DNA from: Pandoraea norimbergensis
GTDB taxonomy: Bacteria; Pseudomonadota; Gammaproteobacteria; Burkholderiales; Burkholderiaceae
NCBI RefSeq assembly: GCF_001465545.3
Contig: NZ_CP013480.3
Coordinates: 1,426,001-1,490,000 of the forward strand
DNA: 64,000 bases
Direction of reading: 5' to 3'
The position numbers were made by a program, and so were the translations under genes. Below, in pieces: positions 25,927 to 34,998 of the stretch (the first letter of the stretch is position 1; every line of letters starts with the position of its first letter). A model generated the notes under the pieces. The model saw only the letters and a program-made list of their open reading frames with translations, ran no database searches and was not told the origin of the DNA.

Positions 25927-26852
25927 CCTTCTTTTTTGTGCACGAGCGAGACGAAGATGTCTTCGAGCGAGCTTTGCGTCGTATTCAGATCCTTCACAGC
26001 GATGCCGGCGCGTTCCAGATCGCGCAGCAGGGCGGCGATGGTCGTCTGTTCGATGTTGGCATCGTAGGAAAAGACCAGTTCGTTGCCTTCCTGTCCGATC
26101 GTAAGACCGTAGCCGCCCAGCGCATCGGGCACGGCCGAGAGCGGCTCGCTCAGTTGCAGCGTCAGGTGCTTGCTGCCGAGACGGCGCATGAGTTCGGTCT
26201 TCTCTTGCACCAGCGTGATTTCACCGCCGGTGATGATGCCCACGCGGTCCGCCATTTCTTCGGCTTCTTCGATGTAGTGCGTGGTGAGAATGACGGTCAC
26301 ACCGGTCTCGCGCAGCGACTGCACCAGCCGCCACATGTCGCGGCGCAACTCAACGTCGACACCGGCGGTCGGTTCGTCGAGGAACAGCACACGCGGCTCG
26401 TGCGAGAGCGCTTTGGCGATCAGCACACGCCGCTTCATACCGCCCGAGAGCTGCATGAGGCGGTTGTCTTTTTTCTCCCAGAGCGAGAGCGAGCGCAGCA
26501 CCTTTTCGATGTGCGCCGGGTTCGCGGGCTTGCCGAACAGGCCGCGCGAAAAAGAGACCGTGGCCCACACCGATTCGAACGCGTCGGTGGTCAGCTCCTG
26601 CGGCACGAGACCGATGGCTTCACGCGCAGCACGGTAGTCGGTGACGATGTCATGACCGTCGACCGTGACCGTGCCCGAGGTGGGCCGCACGATGCCGCAA
26701 ATGGTGCTGATGAGGGTTGTCTTGCCGGCGCCGTTGGGGCCGAGCAGTGCGAAGATCTCGCCGCGGTGGATATCCAGGTTGATGTTCTTGAGCGCCTGGA
26801 AGCCCGATGCGTACGTCTTCGACAGATTTTGGATTGAGATCACTGGAGGCAT
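25923..26852 (-). CDS. ABC transporter ATP-binding protein
   Basis: ATPase subunit of 309 residues. Walker A is GPNGAGKTT, the signature LSGGMKRR, Walker [14 protein letters not shown], and the switch histidine lies in [16 protein letters not shown]. The C-terminal 80 residues are the domain found in DrrA/NodI/CcmA-like exporters. It pairs with the permease. I start at [14 protein letters not shown]. Confidence 0.92.
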   Translation of the reverse strand: MPPVISIQNLSKTYASGFQALKNINLDIHRGEIFALLGPNGAGKTTLISTICGIVRPTSGTVTVDGHDIVTDYRAAREAIGLVPQELTTDAFESVWATVSFSRGLFGKPANPAHIEKVLRSLSLWEKKDNRLMQLSGGMKRRVLIAKALSHEPRVLFLDEPTAGVDVELRRDMWRLVQSLRETGVTVILTTHYIEEAEEMADRVGIITGGEITLVQEKTELMRRLGSKHLTLQLSEPLSAVPDALGGYGLTIGQEGNELVFSYDANIEQTTIAALLRDLERAGIAVKDLNTTQSSLEDIFVSLVHKKEG

Positions 26853-26919
26853 GGCGGCGACGATAGCACAGGCTTGCGGAATCTGTTGGCGAGGGGCGAC
26901 GGCTGTGCCGCGTGCGAAA

Positions 26920-26975
26920 CGGGCACCGGGTCGTTGCCAACCCGATGCCCGTGGACCCGCCCTTGAGGGGGCGGG
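26920..26975. other. Two adjacent hairpins between VOC and ABC genes
   Basis: CGGGCACCGGGT/ACCCGATGCCCG (26920-26931 and 26940-26951) and CCCGCCC/GGGCGGG (26956-26962 and 26969-26975) are consecutive GC-rich hairpins. Neither has a T tract on either strand. They may slow or end transcription from the VOC gene, but this is weak. Confidence 0.35.
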
Positions 26976-27007
26976 CTGATGCATTGCTTGCTGCGGACTT
27001 TCGTACG

Positions 27008-27436
27008 TCAGGCCTTCGGCATCTCGCGCGGCACGATCACCATCCAGTTCATGCCGAAGCGGTCCTTGACCATGCCGAACGTGATGGCGAAGAAGGTCGG
27101 TCCGAGCGGCATGCCGATCTCGCCGCCGTCGGCCAGTGCGTTGAAAGCCTTTTCGGCGTCTTTGCTTTCGGTGAAGTCGACCGACAACGAGAAGCCGTTG
27201 AAATTCGGCTTACCGCTCACCCGGCCGTCGGACACCATCACCATCGTCTCGCCAATGGTGATCTCGCCGTGCATGATCTTGTTCTCGCTGCCCGGCGGCA
27301 GCATGCCTTCCGGACACGATTCGGGGCTGTCGCCGTAACGCATCATCATGCCGGGCTTGGCACCCAACGCCTTTTTGTAGAACTCCAGCGCTTCTTCGCA
27401 ACGACCTTCGAAAAACAGATAGGAATGAACTTGCAT
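27008..27436 (-). CDS. VOC family protein, PhnB-like
   Basis: Protein of 142 residues. [20 protein letters not shown], then [20 protein letters not shown] and the C-terminal [14 protein letters not shown] are typical of PhnB/YjdN-type glyoxalase-fold proteins. Metal-binding His and Glu are plausible but the reaction is unknown. GAGGAG precedes the ATG. Confidence 0.88.
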   Translation of the reverse strand: MQVHSYLFFEGRCEEALEFYKKALGAKPGMMMRYGDSPESCPEGMLPPGSENKIMHGEITIGETMVMVSDGRVSGKPNFNGFSLSVDFTESKDAEKAFNALADGGEIGMPLGPTFFAITFGMVKDRFGMNWMVIVPREMPKA

Positions 27437-27530
27437 GGAATGCTCCTCGATCTCTTCTGGGGATGGGGGGCTGATACCCGCAGGCGACGGCCCCTGATAC
27501 GGTCAAACAAGGTGAATCAACAGTGACAGC

Positions 27531-27953
27531 TCAACACGGTGCCATCGTCATCGGCACCGACGCATGCTCGTGCACGACACGCCAGCGGCCCTCGGTCTTG
27601 CGATAGCAGACGGTGGCTCGCACGGTGGCGCCACGCGACTGGCCGTCCGGGCTCGTATTGCGCACAGTGTTCACGCTGTGACTGAACGCCAGTTCACCGG
27701 CGAGCGTGAGTTGCCACTGCGCCACTTCGAAATGAATCGGCCCGACCGCATGGCTGAACCAATTCTCGAGCAACTCGCGGTACGCCTCGATACCGCGATG
27801 CTCAGCGGGTGGCATCACGTCGAACAGTACGACCTCGGGGTCGTAATGCGTGAACAGCGTGCCGACCTTCTTGTTGCGCACGGCGTCGAGCCATGCCGCA
27901 TTGATCGCACGAATGGCGGCTTCGTCGCCGTGTGCGGGATACGTCTCAACCAT
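27531..27953 (-). CDS. NTF2-like (SnoaL/YybH type) protein
   Basis: Protein of 140 residues with an NTF2-like cone fold. DEAAIRAINAAWLDAVRNKKV opens, DPEVVLFDVMPPAEHRGIEAY is the pocket loop and RATVCYRKTEGRWRVVHEHAS closes. The family includes isomerases and many proteins of unknown substrate. AGGAGG precedes the ATG. Divergent from a TetR regulator with two operators in between, so it is a probable target. Confidence 0.85.
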   Translation of the reverse strand: MVETYPAHGDEAAIRAINAAWLDAVRNKKVGTLFTHYDPEVVLFDVMPPAEHRGIEAYRELLENWFSHAVGPIHFEVAQWQLTLAGELAFSHSVNTVRNTSPDGQSRGATVRATVCYRKTEGRWRVVHEHASVPMTMAPC

Positions 27954-28116
27954 AGTGCCTCCTGATGCAAAGCGTGTGACTTCGGGGGGACTGCAACGGC
28001 GACGAAACGAAACGACTGAAATGAACGCGGGCGCGGCGTAAGAGCGGGGGGAATGACGCCTGCGTCGACCGTCCCGGCGCGTGCAAATGACACTTTTTGC
28101 GCACTGCAACTTGCCT

Positions 28117-28167
28117 TTGTGGACAGTGTACACAAACAATAGCAGACATAATGGACACTGTCCACAA
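28117..28167. promoter_or_regulatory. Two TetR-type operators between NTF2-like and TetR genes
   Basis: TTGTGGACAGTGT (28117-28129) and ACACTGTCCACAA (28155-28167) are perfect reverse complements. Each is also locally palindromic: TGGACA-G-TGTACA near 28121-28133 and the perfect TGGACA-C-TGTCCA at 28153-28165. They sit just upstream of the TetR start and in the divergent promoter region, so binding should repress both genes. Confidence 0.7.
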
Positions 28168-28176
28168 GGAGTTGCA

Positions 28177-28830
28177 ATGACAGAAGAAGACACAACAGCG
28201 GGGCCGGTGCGCACGACTTACCGTCACGGAGACCTGCACCGGGCCTTGCTGGAAGCGGGGATTGCGCTTGCGCGCGAGGGTGGACCGGACGCCGTGATCC
28301 TACGTGAAGCCACCCGCCGGGCCGGGGTGGTTCCCAACGCCGCGTATCGGCACTTTGCCAACCGGCAGGATTTGCTCGACGCCGTGCGTTCTGCGGCGCT
28401 GGCTGAACTGGCGCTCGCAATCGAGCAGGAACTCGCCACCCTCGACGCCATGCCGCAGGACGATGCGGTGGCGCTCGCGCGTGCGGGGTTGCGGGCGGTA
28501 GGGATTGGCTATCTGCATTACGCCCGGCACCATCCGGGGCTGTTTCGCACGGCGTTTGCGAGTTCAGAGAATGTGCGCGGGCCGGCCGATCCGGAGAAGG
28601 CGGGAGCGAGTGGGTTGAACCCGTTCCAGTTGCTCGGCGCGGCGCTCGACCGGATGCTGGCGGCGGGGATCATTGCGCCGTCGCAACGGCCCGGTGCGGA
28701 ATATCTGGCTTGGGCCGCCGTGCACGGGTTGTCGGTGTTGGTGATCGACGGCCCGTTGCGGGATCTGCCGGACGAACAAGTCGATGCGCTCGGCTATCGG
28801 CTCGTGGCGATGGTGGAGCAGGGGCTGTAA
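28177..28830 (+). CDS. TetR family transcriptional regulator
   Basis: Regulator of 217 residues with the helix-turn-helix near 20-65 (REATRRAGVVPNAAYRHFANRQDLLDAV, in parts) and a TetR C-terminal ligand domain of the WHG type. AAGGAG precedes the ATG. Two operator-like palindromes lie immediately upstream, pointing to autoregulation and control of the divergent NTF2-like gene. Confidence 0.88.
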   Translation: MTEEDTTAGPVRTTYRHGDLHRALLEAGIALAREGGPDAVILREATRRAGVVPNAAYRHFANRQDLLDAVRSAALAELALAIEQELATLDAMPQDDAVALARAGLRAVGIGYLHYARHHPGLFRTAFASSENVRGPADPEKAGASGLNPFQLLGAALDRMLAAGIIAPSQRPGAEYLAWAAVHGLSVLVIDGPLRDLPDEQVDALGYRLVAMVEQGL

Positions 28831-28897
28831 GGCACCGGCGGCATCCGGGGCGGGATGACGTGCAGGCCGACGTGCCGACGTGCTGGTGTGCTGGTGC

Positions 28898-29812
28898 CTA
28901 TTTGCCCTCGGTTGCCGTCAGCTTCGGCGTGAGCAGATCGGCAAGCCAGTTCATGAAAGCCTGCGCGCGGCGGGGCAGGTGGCGGCGGTTGGCGTAAAGC
29001 AACGTCACCGCCAGCGGTTCCGCCTGAAACTCCGGCATCACCTCGCGTAACGTGCCTTCCGCCAGATGCGCGCGCACGCCGGTTTCCGGTGCTTGAATCA
29101 GCCCAAGTCCTGCGAGGCAGGCCGATTGATAGGCATCGGTATTGTTCACGGTCAGCACGCCGTCCATTGGCCACTGAGCGTAACGCTCACCATCGAAATA
29201 CTCCCAGCCGATGGGCCGCGTGCCGAGTGTGGTCGTGTAGTGAATCAACCGATGCTCATGCAGGTCTTCGAGTGATTTCGGCTCGCCATAGCGCTTCAGA
29301 TAGGCGGCACTGGCGACGTTCACCTGACGCAGCGATCCTAGTGGCCGTGCGATCAGTGTCGAATCGGCGTTGGTGCCGATCCGCAGCACGCAATCAAACC
29401 CTTCTCGCACGAGATCGACGCGCCGGTCGGTGCTCGACAGCTCGACGCGCAGCGCCGGATGCAACGCCAGAAACGCCGGGAGTTGCGGAATCACGACGGT
29501 GCGCGCGATTGTTGCCGGCAGGTCGACGCGCAGCCGCCCGGTGAGCGCTTCATCGCGCGCCACGAACATCGTTTCCCACTCTTCCATATCGGCGAGCAGG
29601 TCCTTGCAGCGCTCAAGGCACGACTGACCGTCCTGCGTGAGTTGCACGCGCCGGGTGGTCCGGTGGAGCAGGCGTGTGCCCAGTTTGGTTTCGAGTTGCT
29701 TGATGGCGTTGGACACGCTGGCGCGCGGCAGTCCCAGACTGTCGGCGGCCTGCGTGAAGCTGCCGGTCTCCGTCACCCGGACGAAGATGCGCATGGCGTC
29801 GAGTTGATGCAT
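28898..29812 (-). CDS. LysR family transcriptional regulator
   Basis: Regulator of 304 residues. N-terminal HTH MDAMRIFVRVTETGSFTQAA-type (here MHQLDAMRIF...SLGLPRASVSNAIKQLE) and a C-terminal periplasmic-binding-like sensor domain. Belongs to the subgroup that usually controls a neighbouring oxidoreductase. Divergent from the SDR gene at 29975 with a T-N11-A type box between them. Confidence 0.9.
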   Translation of the reverse strand: MHQLDAMRIFVRVTETGSFTQAADSLGLPRASVSNAIKQLETKLGTRLLHRTTRRVQLTQDGQSCLERCKDLLADMEEWETMFVARDEALTGRLRVDLPATIARTVVIPQLPAFLALHPALRVELSSTDRRVDLVREGFDCVLRIGTNADSTLIARPLGSLRQVNVASAAYLKRYGEPKSLEDLHEHRLIHYTTTLGTRPIGWEYFDGERYAQWPMDGVLTVNNTDAYQSACLAGLGLIQAPETGVRAHLAEGTLREVMPEFQAEPLAVTLLYANRRHLPRRAQAFMNWLADLLTPKLTATEGK

Positions 29813-29853
29813 AGCGGGCGGTGGCCGGTGGACGTGCCGGTCGATTGTTATCG

Positions 29854-29878
29854 GAATTTGATCAGTTTAATCAAATTC
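29854..29878. promoter_or_regulatory. LysR box between divergent LysR and SDR genes
   Basis: GAATTTGAT (29854-29862) and ATCAAATTC (29870-29878) form a perfect 9-base inverted repeat with a 7-base spacer, containing the LysR T-N11-A motif. It lies centrally in the 162-base divergent intergenic region. Confidence 0.7.
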
Positions 29879-29974
29879 ATCGGGTTTATTGGTGGAATTC
29901 GTTGCAATAGGATGTTGATACCGAGGCGTTGTCAGCACCTACCGCATGCAGCGCTCGAACTCAGGAGTTACACC

Positions 29975-30733
29975 ATGACCCGCAAGATCGTTCTCATCAC
30001 CGGTGGCAGCCGCGGTCTGGGCCGCGCTTCGGCACTGGCCGCCGCCCGTCGCGGTAACGACGTCATCGTGACCTATCGCAGCCAGCGTGCCGAAGCCGAC
30101 GCGGTTGTTGCCGAGATCGGCAAGCTTGGCGCGAATGCCGTGGCCCTGCCGCTCGACGTTGCCGACAGCGCGCAGTTCGCACCGTTTGCCACCGAAGTGA
30201 AGCGCGTACTCAAGGAAGTCTGGAAGCGCGACACGTTCGACTTTCTCGTGAACAACGCCGGCACGGGGCTGCACGCACCGTTCGCGGAAACCACCGAAGC
30301 GCAGTTCGACGACCTCGTGCGCATTCACCTGAAAGGCCCGTATTTCCTCACGCAGACGCTGCTGCCGTTGATCGCCGACGGCGGGCGCATTCTGAACGTG
30401 TCGAGCGGTCTGGCGCGCTTCTCGCTGCCGGGCGCATCGGCCTACGCGATCATGAAGGGCGGCATCGAAGTGTTCTCGCGCTATCTCGCGAAAGAGTTGG
30501 GCGCGCGCGGCATTCGGGCCAACACGGTTGCGCCGGGGGCGATTGCCACCGACTTCAACGGCGGCACGGTGCGTGACAACGCGGGCGTGAATCAGATGGT
30601 CGCTGCGAACACGGCACTCGGCCGCGTGGGCGAAGCCGAGGATATCGGCGGCATGGTGGCGGCGCTACTGGCGGACGAAACGGGCTGGATCAACGCGCAA
30701 CGCATCGAAGCCTCGGGCGGCATGTTTGTCTGA
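29975..30733 (+). CDS. SDR family oxidoreductase
   Basis: Short-chain dehydrogenase of 252 residues. Cofactor loop TGGSRGLGRASAL at 10-22, NNAGTGLHAPF, active-site serine in NVSSGLARFS and YAIMKG as YxxxK (quoted sections). The C-terminal EASGGMFV is usual. CAGGAG precedes the ATG. Likely activated by the divergent LysR protein; substrate unknown. A strong terminator follows. Confidence 0.9.
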   Translation: MTRKIVLITGGSRGLGRASALAAARRGNDVIVTYRSQRAEADAVVAEIGKLGANAVALPLDVADSAQFAPFATEVKRVLKEVWKRDTFDFLVNNAGTGLHAPFAETTEAQFDDLVRIHLKGPYFLTQTLLPLIADGGRILNVSSGLARFSLPGASAYAIMKGGIEVFSRYLAKELGARGIRANTVAPGAIATDFNGGTVRDNAGVNQMVAANTALGRVGEAEDIGGMVAALLADETGWINAQRIEASGGMFV

Positions 30734-30754
30734 TCGGCGAGCGGTTGTGTCACA

Positions 30755-30778
30755 CAGGGGCTTCGGCCCCTGTTTTTT
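30755..30778 (+). terminator. Rho-independent terminator after SDR gene
   Basis: CAGGGGC-TTCG-GCCCCTG is a 7-base stem with the stable UUCG tetraloop, followed by TTTTTT. Confidence 0.93.
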
Positions 30779-30788
30779 ACGTGTGGCC

Positions 30789-31700
30789 TCAATGCGCGCC
30801 GCGACGCCCGCGCATCCAGCCGGACCATGCAACGGCCCCGACGATGCACGCGCCGCCCACGAGCATCTTGAGCGTGGGTGAGGTGCCGAACAGCACCCAC
30901 GCGAAGGCGATGGCGTACACCGGTTCCAGCGCAATGACGACGGCCGCCTGACTGGCTTTCACGGTGCGCAATGCGTGGATGAACAGGGTGTAAGCGAGCG
31001 CCGTGCATACGATGCCGAGGCACGCGAGCCAGCCCCATTGCGACGCGGGCAGGTCGAGCGCTTCGCGGCCGACGAAGGGCGCGAGCACGATCACGATGGC
31101 GAGGCACTGCCACCAACTGGCCTGCAACGGCGACGCCTGCGCACTGAGCACCCGGTTGGAGAGCGCAATGACGGCGTAGATCGCGCCGGAGAGCACGCCC
31201 CACGCGAGGCCGATGGTGGCGTTGGCCTGCCAGTCGAATTGCGGTGTGACAAGGGCAAGCCCGATGCACACCAGCGCGATGACACCCGCGTCGCCAAACG
31301 TCGGACGCTCACGGCGCAGCGGCCATTCGAGCAGGATGACGAACGCCGGGAAGCACGCAAAACCCAGGGTGCCGACGGCGACCCCGCCTTCCTTGATGGC
31401 AAGAAAGAAGGCCAGCCAATGCACGGCAAGCAGGACGCCTGCGATGAGCAGACGCACCGCAGACGACGGCGCGAGACCTTGCCAAGGCGCGCCGCCCGAG
31501 AGCCGCGCAGCACTGCGCAGGCCGGCGAGTCCCGCCATGGCGATGACAGTGAGCGCCAGCCACGAGAACAGACCGCGGCCGAACACGATCATCGTGCTCG
31601 ATGCCGCAATATGCTCGCCGAACAGCGCGGACGCGCCAAAGAGCATGGCGGCCGTGTGCAAGGCAAGTTGTTGACCGAAGTGCGACGTGCCCTCAGGCAT
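30789..31700 (-). CDS. EamA family (DMT superfamily) transporter
   Basis: Membrane protein of 303 residues with about ten hydrophobic segments in two EamA repeats (AAMLFGASALFGEHIAAS opening the first, LSGAIYAVIALSNRVLSAQ the second). The final LFGTSPTLKMLVGGACIVGAV is typical. Overlaps the upstream Lrp gene by 8 bases, so export of an amino acid sensed by Lrp is likely (inference). Confidence 0.88.
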   Translation of the reverse strand: MPEGTSHFGQQLALHTAAMLFGASALFGEHIAASSTMIVFGRGLFSWLALTVIAMAGLAGLRSAARLSGGAPWQGLAPSSAVRLLIAGVLLAVHWLAFFLAIKEGGVAVGTLGFACFPAFVILLEWPLRRERPTFGDAGVIALVCIGLALVTPQFDWQANATIGLAWGVLSGAIYAVIALSNRVLSAQASPLQASWWQCLAIVIVLAPFVGREALDLPASQWGWLACLGIVCTALAYTLFIHALRTVKASQAAVVIALEPVYAIAFAWVLFGTSPTLKMLVGGACIVGAVAWSGWMRGRRGAH

Positions 31701-32172
31701 CGCCGGACGCGTCGGGCACCGGCACCGCAGTCGTGTAAAGCACCTGCTTTAGCGCGAAGCTGGAGCGGATGTTGCGAATGCCGGGGATGCGCGAGATACG
31801 ATCGGTGATCAACGTCTCGTAGGCGCTCATGTCCGCTACCATCACGCGCAGCAAATAGTCGGCGTCACCCGACATCAGATAACACTCCATGACGTTAGGC
31901 AGGGCGGTGACGGCGGCTTCGAAGGCGTCGAGGCCGTCGCGATGCTGGTTCTCCAGCGTGACGTGAATGAACACGTTGATGTGCAACCCGAGTCGCGCCG
32001 GGTCGAGCAACGTCACGCGTTGCCGGATATAACCCGCCGTTTCGAGCGCTTTTACCCGCGCCAGACAAGGCGAGGGCGAGAGGTTCACGCGCGAGGCGAG
32101 TTCCACGTTGGTGAGGCGGGCGTCGGCTTGCAGCTCCCGCAGAATCTTCAAATCAATGGCGTCGAGTTCCAT
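31693..32172 (-). CDS. Lrp/AsnC family transcriptional regulator
   Basis: Regulator of 159 residues: winged HTH (LDAIDLKILRELQADARL then NLSPSPCLARVKALE) and a C-terminal RAM ligand domain (VMECYLMSGDADYLLRVMV). Typical Lrp length. Its stop codon overlaps the EamA start, giving translational coupling. The upstream region contains an unusual series of C tracts on the + strand. Confidence 0.92.
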   Translation of the reverse strand: MELDAIDLKILRELQADARLTNVELASRVNLSPSPCLARVKALETAGYIRQRVTLLDPARLGLHINVFIHVTLENQHRDGLDAFEAAVTALPNVMECYLMSGDADYLLRVMVADMSAYETLITDRISRIPGIRNIRSSFALKQVLYTTAVPVPDASGDA

Positions 32173-32604
32173 ACCACAATGCGCTGCGGCCCCTGATAAG
32201 GACCGGCGTTCCAGTCAATTGGCCGCCCGGTAGGCGACAGTGCCGCAATACTAGCGTATTTATCGCGTATTTCGCGCTGGTATCGACGCCCCCTCCATCC
32301 CCGCCACTTAGGCGCCCCATTTGCCGCCCCGCTTGCGTCCCCATTAGCCCCCGGTTGGCCCCCCGTTAGCGATGCGCTCGCGTCGCAGGGCACCTGACGA
32401 GAGATACCCCCGCCGTCAATATTCCCTTCGTCGTAAGGGTTTGGAATGTTGTATTTGGGTGTTGTTTCTCCCGGCACGGCTCAACGTTTGTTGACGATGC
32501 GTGACAGTCTGCTAACATCCCGCGTCACAAATGAGAACGTTAACGATTCTCATTACCAATAATTAGCAAAAAGCATATTGCACTCGTCACTCGGGATTTT
32601 TGTC
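32173..32604. other. Long divergent intergenic region with C tracts and Fur box
   Basis: These 432 bases between Lrp and the TonB receptor hold no gene I can support. From 32289 to 32364 there are seven runs of four to six C (starting at 32289, 32299, 32315, 32327, 32339, 32348 and 32359), so the minus strand is G-tract-rich and could form a G-quadruplex. The receptor end contains the Fur-like site listed separately. Confidence 0.6.
32530..32554. promoter_or_regulatory. Fur-box-like inverted repeat upstream of siderophore receptor
   Basis: AATGAGAA (32530-32537) and TTCTCATT (32547-32554) are perfect inverted repeats around GTTAAC. The AATGAGAA/TTCTCATT hexamers are the usual arms of Fur operators (GATAATGATAATCATTATC relatives). 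It lies 50 bases before the ATG of a TonB-dependent receptor, so iron repression is expected. Confidence 0.75.
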
Positions 32605-34815
32605 ATGTCTTTCGATTACGCCTCACGTGCACGCCGCGTGGCCGGCCGCCGTATTTCCGGCACCAAGTTCGTTCCGTTCACGCCGATCACCTTCGCCGCC
32701 ATGTTGGCATTGGGCGTGAGCGCCCCGGCGCTGGCCCAGTCGGCCGACACAAGCGCGCAGGCGCCTGCCGCTAGCGAGACGCAGGCCAACGACGCCAACG
32801 CCGCGCAGGCCACCCTCAAAGCCACGACCGTGACCAGCTCGGTGCTGCGGGAAACCCCGCAGAACCTGAAGCAGTCCGTGTCGAACGGCGCGCTCGGCTC
32901 ACGCAGCCAGCTCGATACGCCGTTCTCGACCACGGTGGTGAGTCAGGAACAACTCGAACAACGTCAACCGGCCAAGCTCGGTGATGTGTTCTCGACCGAC
33001 GCCTCGGTCACCGACGGCAGTAACGCATTCGACGCGTGGGCCGGTTACGTCTACGTGCGCGGCATGCCGATCGACTGGCAATACGGCTTCAAGCTCGACG
33101 GCCTGCCGGTGATGACCTACGGCGTGACCATGCCCTACGAACAATTCGACCGCGTGGAACTGCTCAAGGGCCTGTCGGGCTTCATGTACGGCTTTGTGGC
33201 ACCGGGCGGCGTGATCAACTACGTGACGAAGAAGCCCACCGACGAGCGCATCGCCAGCGTGGACGTGGGCTTCCACTCGGAGGGCATCTGGCGCGAACAC
33301 GTCGATCTGGGCGGGCGTGCCGGGCCGGACGATATGTTCGGTGCCCGCCTGAATTACACGCACGAAGAGGGCCGCACTTATACGGACGGCAATCTGAATC
33401 GCGACACGGTGTCGGTCGCGCTCGACGCCCGCATCACGCGCGACCTGACGTGGAATTTCGGCGCGATGTATCAGGACCGCCGCGCGACCGGCACGTCGCC
33501 GTCGCTCTCGACGTACAGCTTCACGGGCAATCAACTGCCCGGTCCGATCAACGCGTCGACGTCGAACCTGCAAACGCAGGCAACGCACCTGAACACGATC
33601 ACGCAGTTCTATACGACGGGTCTGCAATATCAGATCAATCCGGACTGGAAGGTGTCGGCGAACTACGCGTTCAACAAGTCGACGCGCGACCGTAACGAGG
33701 CGACGCTGTATCTGTTGAACGGTGCCGGCGACTTCAGCGGGCAGAACGATCTGGGCTCGGAGACGAACATGTTCCGCGCGTGGCAGATCACGGCCGAAGG
33801 CAAGCTGCGCACGGGCCCGTTTGCTCATCAACTGACGTTCGGTATCGCCTCGCAGTACCAGACGAACGACTATGCCTATGTCTACAGCCCGACCTATCTG
33901 GGCAATCTGTATCAGGGCACGTCGTATCAGTACTACGGCAACGGCACGCCGCTTCAGGCGCAGCGCTCCAGCGCCATCGAGCAACGCTCGGCCTTTGCCT
34001 CGGACACGGTGCAGCTCACGGACCGCTGGTCGGTACTCGCCGGGGTGCGCTTCACGAACTACAACCAGACGAACGCGCAGGGCGTGTCGACGTACTCGAA
34101 GAACGGCGTGGTCACGCCGACCATCGCGGTGATGTATAAGCTCACGCCGAATACCACGGCTTACGCGAGCTACGTCGAGGCGCTGGAAGCGGGCGAAGTG
34201 GTTGCCGTGCAGTACGCGAACGCGGGTGCCGTGCTTAACCCGGTGAAGAGCCGTCAGTACGAAGTGGGCGTGAAGACGGAGCAGTCGAACTGGAGCGCAA
34301 CGGCGGCGCTGTTCCGCATCGAGCGCGGTGCCGTGTACACGGATGGCAGCAATGTGCGTGTGTCCGATGGCCAGTCGATCTATCAGGGGATCGAAATGGC
34401 CGGCTCGGTGAAGCTGGGCACGCAATGGACGCTGGGCGCCAGCGCCATGGCGCTCGATAGCTGGTACTCGCGCACGAATGGCTTCGATGGTAATCGGGTG
34501 GGCGGCGCGCCGCGCTTCGTGCTCTCAGGTAACGTCGATTACAAGATTCCGTATGTGCCGGGCCTGTCGGTGGGCGGCGACATCCGCTACAACGGCCGTA
34601 CGGTACTGAACCCGGCGAACTCGCTCACGGTGTCGGGCTACACGCTGATCAACATCGGCGCGACGTACCGCACGCGCGTCGCCGGCAAGGACGTGACGCT
34701 GCGCGCGGCTGTGAGCAACCTGACGAACCGCAAGTACTGGGAATACCAGTACGACAACTACATCAAGCCGGCCGACCCGCGCATGGTCAGCCTGAACGCC
34801 AAGATCGATTTCTGA
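32605..34815 (+). CDS. TonB-dependent siderophore receptor
   Basis: Outer-membrane ferric-siderophore receptor of 736 residues. Signal peptide with AQA-type cleavage near residue 45, plug domain (PFSTTVVSQEQLEQRQ, RVELLKGLSGFMYGFVAPGG) and a 22-strand beta barrel ending in KIDF with terminal Phe. I start at MSFDYASRA. No secretin-like N-terminal signalling domain is visible before the plug, so it is not an FpvA-type transducer. The Fur-like box supports iron control. Siderophore unknown. Confidence 0.92.
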   Translation: MSFDYASRARRVAGRRISGTKFVPFTPITFAAMLALGVSAPALAQSADTSAQAPAASETQANDANAAQATLKATTVTSSVLRETPQNLKQSVSNGALGSRSQLDTPFSTTVVSQEQLEQRQPAKLGDVFSTDASVTDGSNAFDAWAGYVYVRGMPIDWQYGFKLDGLPVMTYGVTMPYEQFDRVELLKGLSGFMYGFVAPGGVINYVTKKPTDERIASVDVGFHSEGIWREHVDLGGRAGPDDMFGARLNYTHEEGRTYTDGNLNRDTVSVALDARITRDLTWNFGAMYQDRRATGTSPSLSTYSFTGNQLPGPINASTSNLQTQATHLNTITQFYTTGLQYQINPDWKVSANYAFNKSTRDRNEATLYLLNGAGDFSGQNDLGSETNMFRAWQITAEGKLRTGPFAHQLTFGIASQYQTNDYAYVYSPTYLGNLYQGTSYQYYGNGTPLQAQRSSAIEQRSAFASDTVQLTDRWSVLAGVRFTNYNQTNAQGVSTYSKNGVVTPTIAVMYKLTPNTTAYASYVEALEAGEVVAVQYANAGAVLNPVKSRQYEVGVKTEQSNWSATAALFRIERGAVYTDGSNVRVSDGQSIYQGIEMAGSVKLGTQWTLGASAMALDSWYSRTNGFDGNRVGGAPRFVLSGNVDYKIPYVPGLSVGGDIRYNGRTVLNPANSLTVSGYTLINIGATYRTRVAGKDVTLRAAVSNLTNRKYWEYQYDNYIKPADPRMVSLNAKIDF

Positions 34816-34861
34816 TCGACGCGCCGGGCGTGATCCGGCAGGCAAGATCAGCAAGACCAGA

Positions 34862-34890
34862 CAGCGGCTTTCGGGCCGCTGTTTTCTTTT
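34862..34890 (+). terminator. Rho-independent terminator after siderophore receptor
   Basis: CAGCGGC (34862-34868) and GCCGCTG (34875-34881) pair perfectly with a 6-base loop, followed by TTTTCTTTT. Confidence 0.9.
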
Positions 34891-34971
34891 GGGCGGGAAG
34901 GGTCGGAGAAGGCCACAATCGCCCCGATTGAAAGAATCAATCGACGTCACTCGAAAAACACCTTGCTTATC

Positions 34972-34987
34972 TATCTACCAGTAGATA
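34972..34987. promoter_or_regulatory. TetR operator copy 1, upstream of TetR gene
   Basis: TATCTAC-CA-GTAGATA is a perfect 7-base inverted repeat placed 11 bases before the TetR ATG. A close copy stands upstream of the ohr gene at 35654-35669, defining a shared operator TATCTA(C/T)-NN-GTAGATA. Confidence 0.8.
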
Positions 34988-34998
34988 AACTTCGCTAC

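Noticed and set aside
32899..34425. A 508-residue minus-strand frame
   Set aside because: Antisense of the TonB-dependent receptor and without recognisable motifs.
34963..34998. TTG start of the TetR gene giving 12 extra residues
   Set aside because: This would place the palindromic operator inside the coding region; the ATG at 34999 gives a normal TetR N-terminus.
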